A DNA stretch of 64,000 bases from Halolacustris sp051744345 (GTDB lineage: Bacteria; Actinomycetota; Humimicrobiia; Humimicrobiales; Humimicrobiaceae), in the NCBI GenBank assembly GCA_051744345.1, contig JBNJCW010000003.1, positions 1 to 64,000 on the forward strand. The letters run 5' to 3'. Below the pieces are notes generated by a model. It ran no database searches and was not told the DNA's origin. It saw only the letters and a program-made list of their open reading frames with translations. Numbering within the stretch: the first letter of the stretch is position 1; the number at the start of each line of letters is the position of its first letter. The position numbers and the translations under genes are program-made. Below are positions 24,972-34,314 of the stretch, piece after piece.

Positions 24972-26468
24972 CTACTCCAGCTCATTTCCGCAATTGCTGC
25001 AGAACTTCTGGCCTTCTTCTGCTTCTTTTCCGCAGGATGGGCAGAACTTTTTACCCTCCCCGGGTTGTTCCTTTGCCTCCGGCTGTGTTTCCTGTTTTAT
25101 CCCTTTTGCCGTCTCCCCTGGTTTTGGCGGAGCGTTTTTCTTCCTTACCACGACTACTACTATTATAATTATCGCTGCTATTATCAGCAATGGAATTACT
25201 ATAGCCAGCACGATAAGTATTATCCCCAGGGCAACCTGGCCGCCTTCCGTTTCTTCTTCTGCTGCTTCCTGGGCCGGCTGCGGTTCTTCTACAACAGCTT
25301 CTTCTTCAAACGGGCTTTCTTCAAGCGCAACCTCTTCAGCTATTTCCACCTCAGTGACCGCGGGCTCCAGGGGCACATCCTCTCCCCTGTCTATCGCCGC
25401 CTGAGAATTCGCCTTATACTCCTGTGCAAGAAGGTTCCCCTGGCTCAAGTTGAGCACCGCATCAAAAAGCTTGATTGCCTCAGAATAATGCGACTGCCTG
25501 TACATGGCCAGTCCATTGGCAAAGTTTTCATCAACCATCCCCAGCTTGTTTTCCACTCCATTCCTGTTCATCATCTCTTTAATGTCGTTGCTGGGTCTAA
25601 GATAATTAATATTTTCAAGACCCATGGTAAGTATCCCTATAACCTCTCCCTGCTCGCTTAATACCGGTCCACCGCTATTGCCGGGGGCGGCGGTGCCGTC
25701 TACCTGCAGAACCTCGGTACCTGATACCATCTTCCTGGCACTGACAATCCCCGAGGTAATAGTAGGAGTCATTATGGATTCCCAGCTTATGTCTGCATTC
25801 CAGGGATACCCTATTATGGTAAGCGAATCCTGTATCTCTACCTTGGAAGAATCCCCTACAATAGCACTGGACAGTGACCTGCCGGTGGTAGGCTGGATCT
25901 TGAGTATGGCAATATCCCTCTGATCCCAGGGGCTGGAATCTATGAACTCCGCCCTTACATATGTATTGTCAGGGTTATCAGGCAGCCCTGCAGTAGCTGT
26001 GTTAAACTGTACCCATACTTCCCTGTCAGGCTCTGTCTTGTTCAGCCCCTCTACTTTAAAATTGTCATATATCCAGTTCCAGTCATTATCGGTAAGGTTA
26101 AAATAGTCGTCAGGATAAGTATCAAAAATATAGGCATCCAGTATGGCCCACTTTATATTAACATAGTCCTCCTCTATTACATGCGCAGCGGTTACTATAT
26201 GCCCGGTATCTGGATTCACCCCAAAGCCTGTTCCTCCAAAAGGTCCGTAGTAATACTGCTGGGACCAATCCTCAAAATCAGGGTCATACACATATCCATA
26301 ATACATGGTGGTTACATAGCATATGCTGGGCTGGGTAAGGATTACTTTATCCTTGGCAGTAAATTGATATTCTGCATCTTCATCCTGGGCAAATAAAGAA
26401 GATGAAAAGCTTAAAACAAAAACAAGGATGAAGACAAAAAGAAACAGTTTGGTAATGATTTTTCCCAT
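24972..26468 (-). CDS. Trypsin-like membrane protease with C-terminal zinc ribbon
   Basis: A 498-aa protein. Residues 1-27 are a signal sequence (SFSSSLFAQ before the likely cleavage). The protease domain has His96 (VTAAHV), an Asp in RDIAILKI and a Ser near residue 265 (APGNSGGP). A short TPR-like segment (about 318-360) and a Glu-rich linker follow. Then come one very hydrophobic segment (about 410-440) and a charged tail ending in a two-CxxC zinc ribbon (FCPSCGKEAEEG then FCSNCGNELE). Predicted topology puts the protease outside and the ribbon in the cytosol, suggesting a surface protease whose inner end binds a partner. No partner gene is obvious. ilvD lies on the same strand but beyond a terminator. 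Confidence 0.85.
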   Translation of the reverse strand: MGKIITKLFLFVFILVFVLSFSSSLFAQDEDAEYQFTAKDKVILTQPSICYVTTMYYGYVYDPDFEDWSQQYYYGPFGGTGFGVNPDTGHIVTAAHVIEEDYVNIKWAILDAYIFDTYPDDYFNLTDNDWNWIYDNFKVEGLNKTEPDREVWVQFNTATAGLPDNPDNTYVRAEFIDSSPWDQRDIAILKIQPTTGRSLSSAIVGDSSKVEIQDSLTIIGYPWNADISWESIMTPTITSGIVSARKMVSGTEVLQVDGTAAPGNSGGPVLSEQGEVIGILTMGLENINYLRPSNDIKEMMNRNGVENKLGMVDENFANGLAMYRQSHYSEAIKLFDAVLNLSQGNLLAQEYKANSQAAIDRGEDVPLEPAVTEVEIAEEVALEESPFEEEAVVEEPQPAQEAAEEETEGGQVALGIILIVLAIVIPLLIIAAIIIIVVVVVRKKNAPPKPGETAKGIKQETQPEAKEQPGEGKKFCPSCGKEAEEGQKFCSNCGNELE

Positions 26469-26552
26469 ATTATTCTCCTGTTTTGATTATTATATTTTAA
26501 TTATACATCTCGAGTACATAAAGTCAATAAACTTTTAGAATTAATATCAATA

Positions 26553-27632
26553 TTATTCGCAATACTTTTTTCTATAAATTTCTATATATTTGTTTGAAGG
26601 CAGTATTTCAAACTCAATACGGTACCTAACTGTCTCCCCCGGCTCTATAAATTGGAGGTTTCCTTCCTTCCTCTCCACAGCCCTGCCCCTTGGCCAGCTG
26701 TTTGCAGGCTCGATTCCGCATACGTACTCGTCAGCTCCCATCATTTTCCACTGGATCAGGTTAGGAAGGCTTTCTTTTTTAAACCTTACCGCTATCCCTA
26801 TTCCCCTGTCATTATCAAATGCTGGGTTAACTATGGCTACATTAGCGTATCCGTCACTATCTGCCTCTATATCATGAAAGAAGCACTGCTCATTATACCC
26901 GGTAACCGGCTCTATAAACCGATTAAAGCTGTCCCGGCCTTTCTTAGCCTCTTCGTCCCTGGGCCAAACCTTTGCTTCTGCTTCCAGAAGCTCTGAGGTG
27001 CTGTCAAGCACCGGAAAACCAATATTTATATGGTAGAGGACCATCAGCGGGGAAGCCTGGCTGCCGATATTTTCAATCTCGTCTTCCAGGAAAACCTTTG
27101 GTTTTCCCATCCAGGTAGTTATCTTCCTGGAGAGCTCCAGCTTGGGCCCGAATACACTGGCCTCCCTTACTTTTCCCTGCACAAACATCTGGTAGTCGTC
27201 ACCGTCCCATCTCCCGTCTGCGCAGACATTTGCTGCTGCCAGATTGGAAATCCTTCCATGGATGCCCAGCTCCTGGCCCCGGTCAACACTGGGAGCCCCC
27301 ATATAAGTCAGGCCGCATGTGGTAAGCAGCCCGCCATAAAAAGTCCTCAGCCATTCCAAGCCACTGCTATCGTAATAGGCAGGAGACGTTTCCGGTACTG
27401 CAGACCTCCAGCCTATGGGCGCTGACTTATAGGAAAGGTATGATATATCCAGTCCCCGGTCAGCCAGTACAGTCATATCCAAGCCGCTTGGGCTCTTCAA
27501 ATCTATGGCCCTTACCCCTTTCCTTAAACCGTCTGTAAACTGATATTCCTTAACCCCGCCCAGCTGGGAAATATCCCCTATCTTTCTAACCAGTTCTTTT
27601 TTACTGTAGCTTTTTCCAAAAACGTCCATCAC
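26553..27632 (-). CDS. DUF4432 aldose-1-epimerase-like protein
   Basis: A 359-aa galactose-mutarotase-like fold protein of the DUF4432 group, with VLADRGLDISYLSYKSAPIGW, YGGLLTTCGLTYMGAP, LGIHGRISN and the terminal PANSWPRGR segment. It probably interconverts anomers of a sugar; the substrate is unknown. Its start overlaps the bshA stop by 4 nt (ATGA), tying it to the bacillithiol operon, though no link between this family and bacillithiol is known to me. Confidence 0.85.
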   Translation of the reverse strand: MMDVFGKSYSKKELVRKIGDISQLGGVKEYQFTDGLRKGVRAIDLKSPSGLDMTVLADRGLDISYLSYKSAPIGWRSAVPETSPAYYDSSGLEWLRTFYGGLLTTCGLTYMGAPSVDRGQELGIHGRISNLAAANVCADGRWDGDDYQMFVQGKVREASVFGPKLELSRKITTWMGKPKVFLEDEIENIGSQASPLMVLYHINIGFPVLDSTSELLEAEAKVWPRDEEAKKGRDSFNRFIEPVTGYNEQCFFHDIEADSDGYANVAIVNPAFDNDRGIGIAVRFKKESLPNLIQWKMMGADEYVCGIEPANSWPRGRAVERKEGNLQFIEPGETVRYRIEFEILPSNKYIEIYRKKYCE

Positions 27633-28747
27633 GGCCCTCCCTTATTTAAAATTTCTTCATAATATTGAACATACATGGGAACTATCCGGTTACTGTCAAA
27701 GTCTGTAGCCCTTTTTCTTGCCGCCTTGCTCATCCCTGCCCTCAAATTCGGGTCAGAAAGCACCTTTATGGCAGCCCTGGTCATGCCTTCCAGGTCATCA
27801 GGCAAAAATACATAACCGCAGCCATGGCCCTCTATTACTTCTTTTAAGCCCCCCACACTGGTACCTATTACCGGAACTCCGCAGGATAATGCCTCCAGTG
27901 ACGCCAGCCCGAAACTCTCGCTTTTAGAAGGCTGCATGAATAAGTCCCCCATGCTCAAAAGGGGCACGATATCGTCCTGCCTGCCCGTAAAGCAAACATA
28001 ATCCTTAACCCCCAGCTGCTCAACCAGCTTCCTGCATTTACCCATCTCCGGCCCGTCACCAACCAGCATCAGCCTGCAGTCTAATTTATCCCTTACCTTT
28101 TTAAACACCCTTATGATATTATCCACCCTTTTAACCGGCCTGAAATTGGAAATATGTATGATAAGCTTTTCGTCATTTTTAACAAAATCCATTCTCCTGG
28201 TTTTTCCCCTCTTGTATTTGGATGTATCCACAAAATTATAGATTACCTTCATATCTTTTTTTATATTAAAAATTCTGCCGGTGGCCTGTTTCAGGTAATC
28301 GGAAACACAGGTAATCCCGTCACTGTTCTCGATGCTGAACCTGGTAATATCATAGAAGGAGGCATGGTTTCCCACAATGGTAATATCCGTACCGTGAAGG
28401 GTGGTAACGAACCTTATCTTTCTGCTGGCTATCTTCTTGGCCAGGTAAGCAGAGGCGGCATGGGGTATCGCATAATGGACATGGAGTATATCCAGGCCTT
28501 CGGTATCCACAACTTCTGCCATCTTTGCGCCAAGTGACAGGGAGTAGGGAGGGTATTTAAACAGCGGGTACTCCAGGGTCTCTACCTCATGAAAAAAAAT
28601 ATTCTTGTAATAGGCGTTAAGCCTGAAAGGTAAACCGTAGCTTATAAAATGGACTACATGCCCCCTTTTAGCCAGCTCGATACCCAGTTCTGTGGCTACC
28701 GCCCCACTGCCTCCGTAGGTTGGATAACAGGTAATTCCTATCTTCAT
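27629..28747 (-). CDS. bshA: N-acetyl-alpha-D-glucosaminyl L-malate synthase
   Basis: A 372-aa GT4 retaining glycosyltransferase, first enzyme of bacillithiol synthesis (UDP-GlcNAc + L-malate). The BshA start GITCYPTYGGSGAVATELG, HVHYAIPHAASAYLA, the HISNFRPVKRV acceptor/donor segment and the E(x7)E motif in SESFGLASLEALSCG are present. It overlaps bshB1 by 4 nt and the downstream epimerase-like gene by 4 nt. Confidence 0.94.
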   Translation of the reverse strand: MKIGITCYPTYGGSGAVATELGIELAKRGHVVHFISYGLPFRLNAYYKNIFFHEVETLEYPLFKYPPYSLSLGAKMAEVVDTEGLDILHVHYAIPHAASAYLAKKIASRKIRFVTTLHGTDITIVGNHASFYDITRFSIENSDGITCVSDYLKQATGRIFNIKKDMKVIYNFVDTSKYKRGKTRRMDFVKNDEKLIIHISNFRPVKRVDNIIRVFKKVRDKLDCRLMLVGDGPEMGKCRKLVEQLGVKDYVCFTGRQDDIVPLLSMGDLFMQPSKSESFGLASLEALSCGVPVIGTSVGGLKEVIEGHGCGYVFLPDDLEGMTRAAIKVLSDPNLRAGMSKAARKRATDFDSNRIVPMYVQYYEEILNKGGP

Positions 28748-29460
28748 GTTTTTATATAGCTAAAAAATTCTAATGGATCGTCAACCTTGATATTATGCTC
28801 AGCAAAGTAGGGCTCACCGTATTCTGCCATTATCTTGAGCCCGTGGCACTTGTCCCTGGTGGTGATAAGGTCCATAAAATACTTGGAAGATAACCGTGTC
28901 TGGGAATTCTTTTTAAATCTGCTGTGGATCTGGGACTGGTAGCTGGTTACCGCCTTCATCTTCTGCTCAAAATAATCAGAGATATCCACAATAAAGGCCG
29001 GCGTAAACTCATGGTGCATCATATAGCTGGCTACTACCTGGGGACGGTGTTTTTTTTGCCCTGTCTTCAATTTTTCCAGCCCGGAAGCAAACAGGCTGTC
29101 TTTTAACAGCTTATAGGAATTTTCATGGTCCGGATGGCGGTCTGTATGGTAGGGTATGATTGCCATTCGCGGCCTGTATTTCCTTATGGCCTTTATTACT
29201 TTCTTCCTGCTCTGCAGGTCATTTACAATATTGCTATCTTCAAGCTTCAAATTATCCCTTAAGTCTAATCTGAGAATCTGTGTAGCTTTCCTGGTTTCTT
29301 CAGCCCTTACCTTGAGGTTGCCGTTGGTGGAAAGCTCTCCCAGGGTAAGGTCAATTATTCCTGTTTTGTATCCCTTATCCTTTAATTTTAACAGTAATCC
29401 CCCACAGCCCATTTCGGCATCATCGGGATGGGCACCAAAAGCAATTATATCTATATCCAT
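28744..29460 (-). CDS. bshB1: Bacillithiol deacetylase (LmbE family)
   Basis: A 238-aa zinc-dependent de-N-acetylase that converts GlcNAc-malate to GlcN-malate. The AHPDDAEMGCGG metal motif lies near residue 10 and PYHTDRHPDHENS near residue 105. It sits between bshC and bshA, which favours the BshB1 assignment over other LmbE proteins. It is coupled to bshA by an ATGA overlap. Confidence 0.93.
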   Translation of the reverse strand: MDIDIIAFGAHPDDAEMGCGGLLLKLKDKGYKTGIIDLTLGELSTNGNLKVRAEETRKATQILRLDLRDNLKLEDSNIVNDLQSRKKVIKAIRKYRPRMAIIPYHTDRHPDHENSYKLLKDSLFASGLEKLKTGQKKHRPQVVASYMMHHEFTPAFIVDISDYFEQKMKAVTSYQSQIHSRFKKNSQTRLSSKYFMDLITTRDKCHGLKIMAEYGEPYFAEHNIKVDDPLEFFSYIKT

Positions 29461-29462
29461 TT

Positions 29463-31109
29463 TTACTTCACCTCTAAGAATTTATGTGTATAGTCAAAAG
29501 GTTCAAAAGAATCATACAGCCTGTCCAGCAGCTTAAAGTCATATTTATTCAGGTAATTGAAAAGGCTTATTCTCCTTTCCTGTAAATTGCCGTCAGGCAA
29601 AAGGTTTAACTTCAGCTTGTAAACTCCCTCACTTATATGCCTGTTCTGCTTCCTGTACTCGGAAAAAAGTTTGTTTTTAAGCACACCTGTCTCCTTTGAC
29701 AGGTTCCTTTTTATCCGGTCAAAAGAGCTTGAAACATCCATCAGGTTTGAGAAAATTTCCTGTCTGGCCTTTTCTATCCTGTTAATTATATCATGGTTGA
29801 GCTCAGACACTATCCTTTCAATATCAAAATCCAGAAATTTTTTTAATACCATCTTTTCAACCTCTCCCGTGCTTTTGGAAAGCATACCATAGTCCAGCTG
29901 GTATTTTTCAAGAACTTTTTTTACCTTCTTCTCTACCAGGGTCGCCGAAAATCTGGGATATATAACCGGCAGTTTTTTTCCCCTATGATGGTAGACATCC
30001 TTAAGCTGGGCAAAATAACTTACCTCTCCCGGCCCGCATACCGTAGCCAGAACCGGAAAAACGGTATCCTGTAAAAGAGGCCTTAGAACCACATTGGGAC
30101 ATAAAGCCCCTATATTTTCCCTGGCCATATCAGCCAGCAGGTCCGGACTATAGTTTCTCCCGCTGAGACGAAAACTTTTGTTTCTGTAAGTTATCCTGTT
30201 TCTTTTTCCACCAGAAGCAAAAAAGAAATTCAGGGTGTCCGGGCTGCTTTTAATCTGGGCATGGTAGCCCGCCTTTTCAAGTCTCCTGCCCGCACTTTCA
30301 ACCATAGCATTTACAGCCCCAAAATCCTCAATATCTGATTTTATAACCTCCCAGCCCAGACTCTTTATCCCTTCAAGAGCCGGGTCAATTATCACCAGAC
30401 CCCGGGCAGAAAAAAGCTTAAGCAGAACCGAAGAAAAAAGGTCGGCTGCCGTAAGGCCGTCTCCTTGGGATGCTTCCCGGATACAGCTGTTCAGAAAGCC
30501 GGTTATTTTTTCCCTGAAATCAGTAGGCGCAAGCTTATCCTTTAGCTTACTCAAAACCTGCATTGCCTGCCCGCGGCTAACCGAAAGATCTGAAAACCTT
30601 ATGCCCTCTTTTAAATCCCCCATAACCACATCCTCAATGTTTTCCCCTGAAAATACGCTTATGCTGTTGATCTGGCCGGTATTGCTGTCATCGGATGCAT
30701 TCCAGAAGCAGGGCACCACGTTTACATTTAACTGGTTTTGCAGGTATTCGGCCATCCTTATTACCGTAATAGCCTTATAGGTTAAAAACAGGGGCCCTCC
30801 GAAAAGTAAGGGCTGCTGCCCTCCAATAACCACCAATGAGCCCCTGTCCCCTAACTTTTCTATATTACTGATTGTTTCTTTGCCGCACCCCAGGCTTTGG
30901 TTATGTGCGGCAAGGATTTCCGAGAGTTTTTTCCTTAAGCTGTGATTATAATTTCGGGCTACCTCTTCTGCCCTTTTCCTGTAGCTATCAGCCAGCCTGT
31001 GGTCGAAACAATAGAATTGTTCCAGATTACCAAATTCAAACAGGTAATCATAAAACAGATTATTATAATAGAATTCCCTATCCGAACTGCCTTCCCTGAT
31101 ACCCTTCAC
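29463..31109 (-). CDS. bshC: Putative cysteine ligase BshC
   Basis: A 548-aa protein of the BshC family, which adds L-cysteine to GlcN-malate in the last step of bacillithiol synthesis. Recognisable parts are GSLVVIGGQQPLLFGGPLFLTYKAI (N-terminal Rossmann region), NVVPCFWNASDDSN and the C-terminal coiled-coil segment. The start is a GTG (31109) without a convincing ribosome site, so the exact N-terminus is uncertain. It is the first gene of the bsh operon, divergent from the IscU-MnmA fusion across a 58-bp AT-rich gap. Confidence 0.9.
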   Translation of the reverse strand: MKGIREGSSDREFYYNNLFYDYLFEFGNLEQFYCFDHRLADSYRKRAEEVARNYNHSLRKKLSEILAAHNQSLGCGKETISNIEKLGDRGSLVVIGGQQPLLFGGPLFLTYKAITVIRMAEYLQNQLNVNVVPCFWNASDDSNTGQINSISVFSGENIEDVVMGDLKEGIRFSDLSVSRGQAMQVLSKLKDKLAPTDFREKITGFLNSCIREASQGDGLTAADLFSSVLLKLFSARGLVIIDPALEGIKSLGWEVIKSDIEDFGAVNAMVESAGRRLEKAGYHAQIKSSPDTLNFFFASGGKRNRITYRNKSFRLSGRNYSPDLLADMARENIGALCPNVVLRPLLQDTVFPVLATVCGPGEVSYFAQLKDVYHHRGKKLPVIYPRFSATLVEKKVKKVLEKYQLDYGMLSKSTGEVEKMVLKKFLDFDIERIVSELNHDIINRIEKARQEIFSNLMDVSSSFDRIKRNLSKETGVLKNKLFSEYRKQNRHISEGVYKLKLNLLPDGNLQERRISLFNYLNKYDFKLLDRLYDSFEPFDYTHKFLEVK

Positions 31110-31167
31110 CCTTTTACAATTTATTTAAAAATTATAATATACCATATAATACAATATACTAATTAAA

Positions 31168-32622
31168 ATGAATAATAGATTAAATAGAATAAGCCAGCAC
31201 CTGAAAAACCCTCAGAATACAGGCCAGATAAAAGATGCGGATGCCGCCTCACAGGCAGGCTCAGCCTCCTGCAGGAACCTGGTAAAGTTCAGCGCTCAAA
31301 TAAAGAAAAATACCATAGAGGATATAAGGTTTAAGGCTTTCGGCTGCGACTGGACCATAGCCTCTGCCAGCTACATTACTGCCCTGGCCAGAGGAAAAGG
31401 CCTCTGGGATGCAGCCAAAATAAGCATAGAAGACATCCAGCTTTATTTCGGCGCCATCCCCCGGCAGAAAATTCAGGCCGCCGCCTCTGTTATTGATGCC
31501 TTTTCCGGGCTTATCTCAAGCTATGTATCCAAGAACACAAAAAACCTTTACCCCCTGGATTCAAACAGGGTCGCAGTAGCCATGAGCGGCGGAATTGACA
31601 GCTCTGTTTCAGCTAAGATCCTGAAAGATAAAGGATATGATATCTTTGGGCTGACCATGAAGATTCTCCCCGATGCCCATGATTTCGAAGGCCAGGATAA
31701 GACCTGCTGCTCACCAACCGACATACGCCTGGCCAGAGAAGTTTGCTCCCATCTGGGTATCCCCCATTTTGTAATAGACCTTGTAAGCCAGTTTAAGCAA
31801 ACCCTAATAGACGGTTTTTTAAACGAATACCTTCAAGGAAGGACCCCCAACCCCTGCGTGGACTGCAATAAATATATCAAGTTCGGGCAGCTTTTAGGAA
31901 AAGCTTTCATGCTGGGGGCAGCACATATGGCCAGCGGCCACTACTGCATACTGGAGAAAGCATCCGGGGACAGCCTGGCTATAAGGAAAGCCGTTGACCG
32001 TACCAAGGACCAGAGCTATATGCTGTGGAGACTCAGCCAGGACCAGCTCGAGCATATAAAATTTCCGCTGGGAAAATTCCACAAGCAAAAAATAAAGGAT
32101 ATGGGGAAAAGGTATTTTCCCTTTCTTGGAGAAAAACCCGAAAGCCAGGACATATGCTTTATCGGGGAGAAAGGATACCACCAGCTGCTCTCAGGTTACA
32201 GCATAGGTGAAGGAAAAATAGTCAATGGGCAGGGCAAAATACTGGGCACCCACAAGGGATACCCCTATTATACCATCGGCCAGAGAAAAGGCCTGGGCAT
32301 AAGCCATAACAGGCCTCTGTATGTAAAAAAGATAATACCATCCGAAAATATTATTGTGGTTGGAGAAAAACAAGAGCTTTTGCAAAAGGAATTTAAGATT
32401 GGGGATATAAATTTTATCTCCGGAAAACCTCCAGCCGCAAGTTTTAATGCTCAGGTAATGATAAGGTATAAATTTGACCCTGCGCCAGCGGTTATAAGAA
32501 TGTCAGGCAAAAAAACAGCAATATGCATATTTGACCGGCCCCAGCCTGCCATTACCCCCGGGCAGTCAGCAGTTTTTTACCAGAATGATTTACTGCTGGG
32601 AGGAGGAATCATAGTTAAATAA
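31168..32622 (+). CDS. mnmA: IscU-like domain fused to tRNA 2-thiouridylase MnmA
   Basis: A 484-aa two-part protein. Residues 1-125 resemble the IscU/NifU-N scaffold: Cys35 (SASCRNLVKF) and Cys60 (FKAFGCDWTIASASYI) are kept. The third scaffold cysteine is replaced: the helix reads PRQKIQAAASVIDAF where HC is usual, and the aspartate beside the first Cys is Asn. Residues ~130-484 are a complete MnmA that adds sulfur to U34 of Lys/Glu/Gln tRNAs: PP-loop AMSGGIDSSVS, TPNPCVDCNKYIKFG (Cys about 230 and 233) and SQDICFIG (Cys about 329). The three-cysteine set fits a [4Fe-4S]-dependent MnmA. The fused domain may deliver sulfur or the cluster in cis. The 3' end overlaps cysK by 33 nt, convergently. 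Confidence 0.92.
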   Translation: MNNRLNRISQHLKNPQNTGQIKDADAASQAGSASCRNLVKFSAQIKKNTIEDIRFKAFGCDWTIASASYITALARGKGLWDAAKISIEDIQLYFGAIPRQKIQAAASVIDAFSGLISSYVSKNTKNLYPLDSNRVAVAMSGGIDSSVSAKILKDKGYDIFGLTMKILPDAHDFEGQDKTCCSPTDIRLAREVCSHLGIPHFVIDLVSQFKQTLIDGFLNEYLQGRTPNPCVDCNKYIKFGQLLGKAFMLGAAHMASGHYCILEKASGDSLAIRKAVDRTKDQSYMLWRLSQDQLEHIKFPLGKFHKQKIKDMGKRYFPFLGEKPESQDICFIGEKGYHQLLSGYSIGEGKIVNGQGKILGTHKGYPYYTIGQRKGLGISHNRPLYVKKIIPSENIIVVGEKQELLQKEFKIGDINFISGKPPAASFNAQVMIRYKFDPAPAVIRMSGKKTAICIFDRPQPAITPGQSAVFYQNDLLLGGGIIVK

Positions 32623-33516
32623 TTGCGTGCTCAGGTACCTTTCTCCTCCGTCAGGAAGCACCACCACCAAATTCCCCTTTTCCTGCCCGGCAAGCTTCAT
32701 CGCTGCCCACATAGCCGCCCCTGAAGATATTCCGGCGAGTATACCTTCTTCTTCAGCCAGCCTCCTTGCGGTATGTATGGCGTCCTCTTCAGTTACAGTT
32801 ACTGTCTTATCTATCAGGCTGATATCAAGGACCTCGGGTATAAAACCGGCCCCAATTCCCTGAATCTTATGCGGCCCCGGCTTTCCTCCGGAGAGCACGG
32901 GAGAAGCATGGGGCTCAACTGCCACCAGGCTGATATCGGGGTTTTTGCTTTTAAGGTAACGGCCGCATCCGGTTAATGTACCCCCGGTACCAATCCCGCA
33001 CACCAGCAGGTCAACTGAGCCCTGCATCTGTTCCCATATCTCCACAGCAGTAGTTCTCTGGTGTATCGCAGGATTAGCCGGATTGCTGAACTGCTGGCAT
33101 ATAAACGAATTTTCCATATCTCCTGCCAGTTCTTTTGCCTTCTCAATTGCTCCTTTCATTCCCCCTTCCGGCGCAGTTAAAACAATTTCTGCACCCAGGG
33201 CAGCCAGTAATTTCCGCCTTTCTATGCTCATGCTTTCAGGCATGGTTAAAATAAGCCTGTAGCCCTTTACTGCACAGACAATGGCCAGTCCTATGCCGGT
33301 ATTGCCGCTGGTAGGCTCGATTACCACCGTACCTTCAGTTATCTTTTTTTCCTTCTCCGCTGCCTCAACCATACTCAGGGCTATCCTGTCTTTTACGCTT
33401 CCCCCGGGGTTAAAAGACTCCAATTTGGCAAAAATCGCTCCCCCTGCTCCCATTTTTTCTATACTGACCAAAGGCGTATTGCCGATGGTGTCAAGTATGT
33501 TTTTAACCCAGGCCAT
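32590..33516 (-). CDS. cysK: Cysteine synthase (O-acetylserine sulfhydrylase)
   Basis: A 308-aa fold-type II PLP enzyme making cysteine from O-acetylserine and sulfide. The PLP lysine is in NPGGSVKDRIAL, the TSGNTGIG substrate loop and the phosphate-binding GIGTGGTLTG are intact, and the C-terminal PDGGERYLST is typical. The in-frame ATG at 33525 directly abuts the Shine-Dalgarno GGAAGG, so ATG 33516 (9 nt spacing) is preferred. It would feed both the bsh pathway and, via a cysteine desulfurase, MnmA; no desulfurase is seen nearby. Confidence 0.93.
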   Translation of the reverse strand: MAWVKNILDTIGNTPLVSIEKMGAGGAIFAKLESFNPGGSVKDRIALSMVEAAEKEKKITEGTVVIEPTSGNTGIGLAIVCAVKGYRLILTMPESMSIERRKLLAALGAEIVLTAPEGGMKGAIEKAKELAGDMENSFICQQFSNPANPAIHQRTTAVEIWEQMQGSVDLLVCGIGTGGTLTGCGRYLKSKNPDISLVAVEPHASPVLSGGKPGPHKIQGIGAGFIPEVLDISLIDKTVTVTEEDAIHTARRLAEEEGILAGISSGAAMWAAMKLAGQEKGNLVVVLPDGGERYLSTQLFNYDSSSQQ

Positions 33517-33547
33517 TTTAAACATCCTTCCTTTTTTATCTTATTCC

Positions 33548-34075
33548 TTATTCAAATCTCTCTACCATATACCTGTATTTCTTATGTATAAGTTTTCTGT
33601 CAAATTCCCAGAAATCTTTTACCATTTCTTTGGTCTGGTCCTTGCTAAAATAGCCCAGGCATCTTCTGAACAGCCCCTGCTCCTCATGTCTGGCATGCCG
33701 GGGAAGAAAACCGGCAAGTTTTCTCAATCCCTGATAAATATCATCAATCTCATCGGTAAACCCCCGGCTGTATTCCTCCCTGGCATGGGAAAGGGCGGCC
33801 ACCATTTTTCTTTCATGCCCGTGCTCTTCTCTGAGATGGCTGATACTGACACTGTCTTCTGTGTTTATATCTTTGGAGCTTAAACAGTCAAAGAGCAGCT
33901 CCTCTTTTCCCTGATGACAGCCCCTGACGTATGCTTCTATAAAATCCACGATATTATCAATCAAGAAAAGGTTTGCGGTTGACCTCTCCTTTAACCGGTC
34001 CAGTTCACTATCCATAATGGCATGCATTCTCAATATCAAATCATGCTCGCTTTTTAAGATACTTACAGGATCCAT
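33548..34075 (-). CDS. Hemerythrin HHE-domain protein
   Basis: A 175-aa four-helix hemerythrin-like protein. Candidate diiron ligands are His in SEHDLILRMH, HQGKEEL (His and Glu), REEHGHERKM and the terminal RHARHEEQGLF. Such proteins bind O2, NO or iron and protect anaerobes from oxidative or nitrosative damage. Start chosen at ATG 34075, preceded by AGGA at 6 nt; the longer frame to 34096 lacks a site. It follows cysK with a 30-bp gap on the same strand. Confidence 0.85.
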   Translation of the reverse strand: MDPVSILKSEHDLILRMHAIMDSELDRLKERSTANLFLIDNIVDFIEAYVRGCHQGKEELLFDCLSSKDINTEDSVSISHLREEHGHERKMVAALSHAREEYSRGFTDEIDDIYQGLRKLAGFLPRHARHEEQGLFRRCLGYFSKDQTKEMVKDFWEFDRKLIHKKYRYMVERFE

Positions 34076-34314
34076 AATTTTCCTGGTTGAATACAATAAA
34101 CATAATTATATAATATACAAAATTTTTGAGTACCTCTATTTTCCAGACATACTTCCTTAAATTATAACGGGCAATCTGTTTGCAGGAGGCAGGAATTTCT
34201 GCACGTCCGTAAACATTCAGACCAGCTCTGAACAAAGCCAACCTTGTAATTCCAGGCTTCTTGTTTTAATCCCAAAAAATTTTTAAACTGAAAACAAATA
34301 ATAAATGCAAAACA

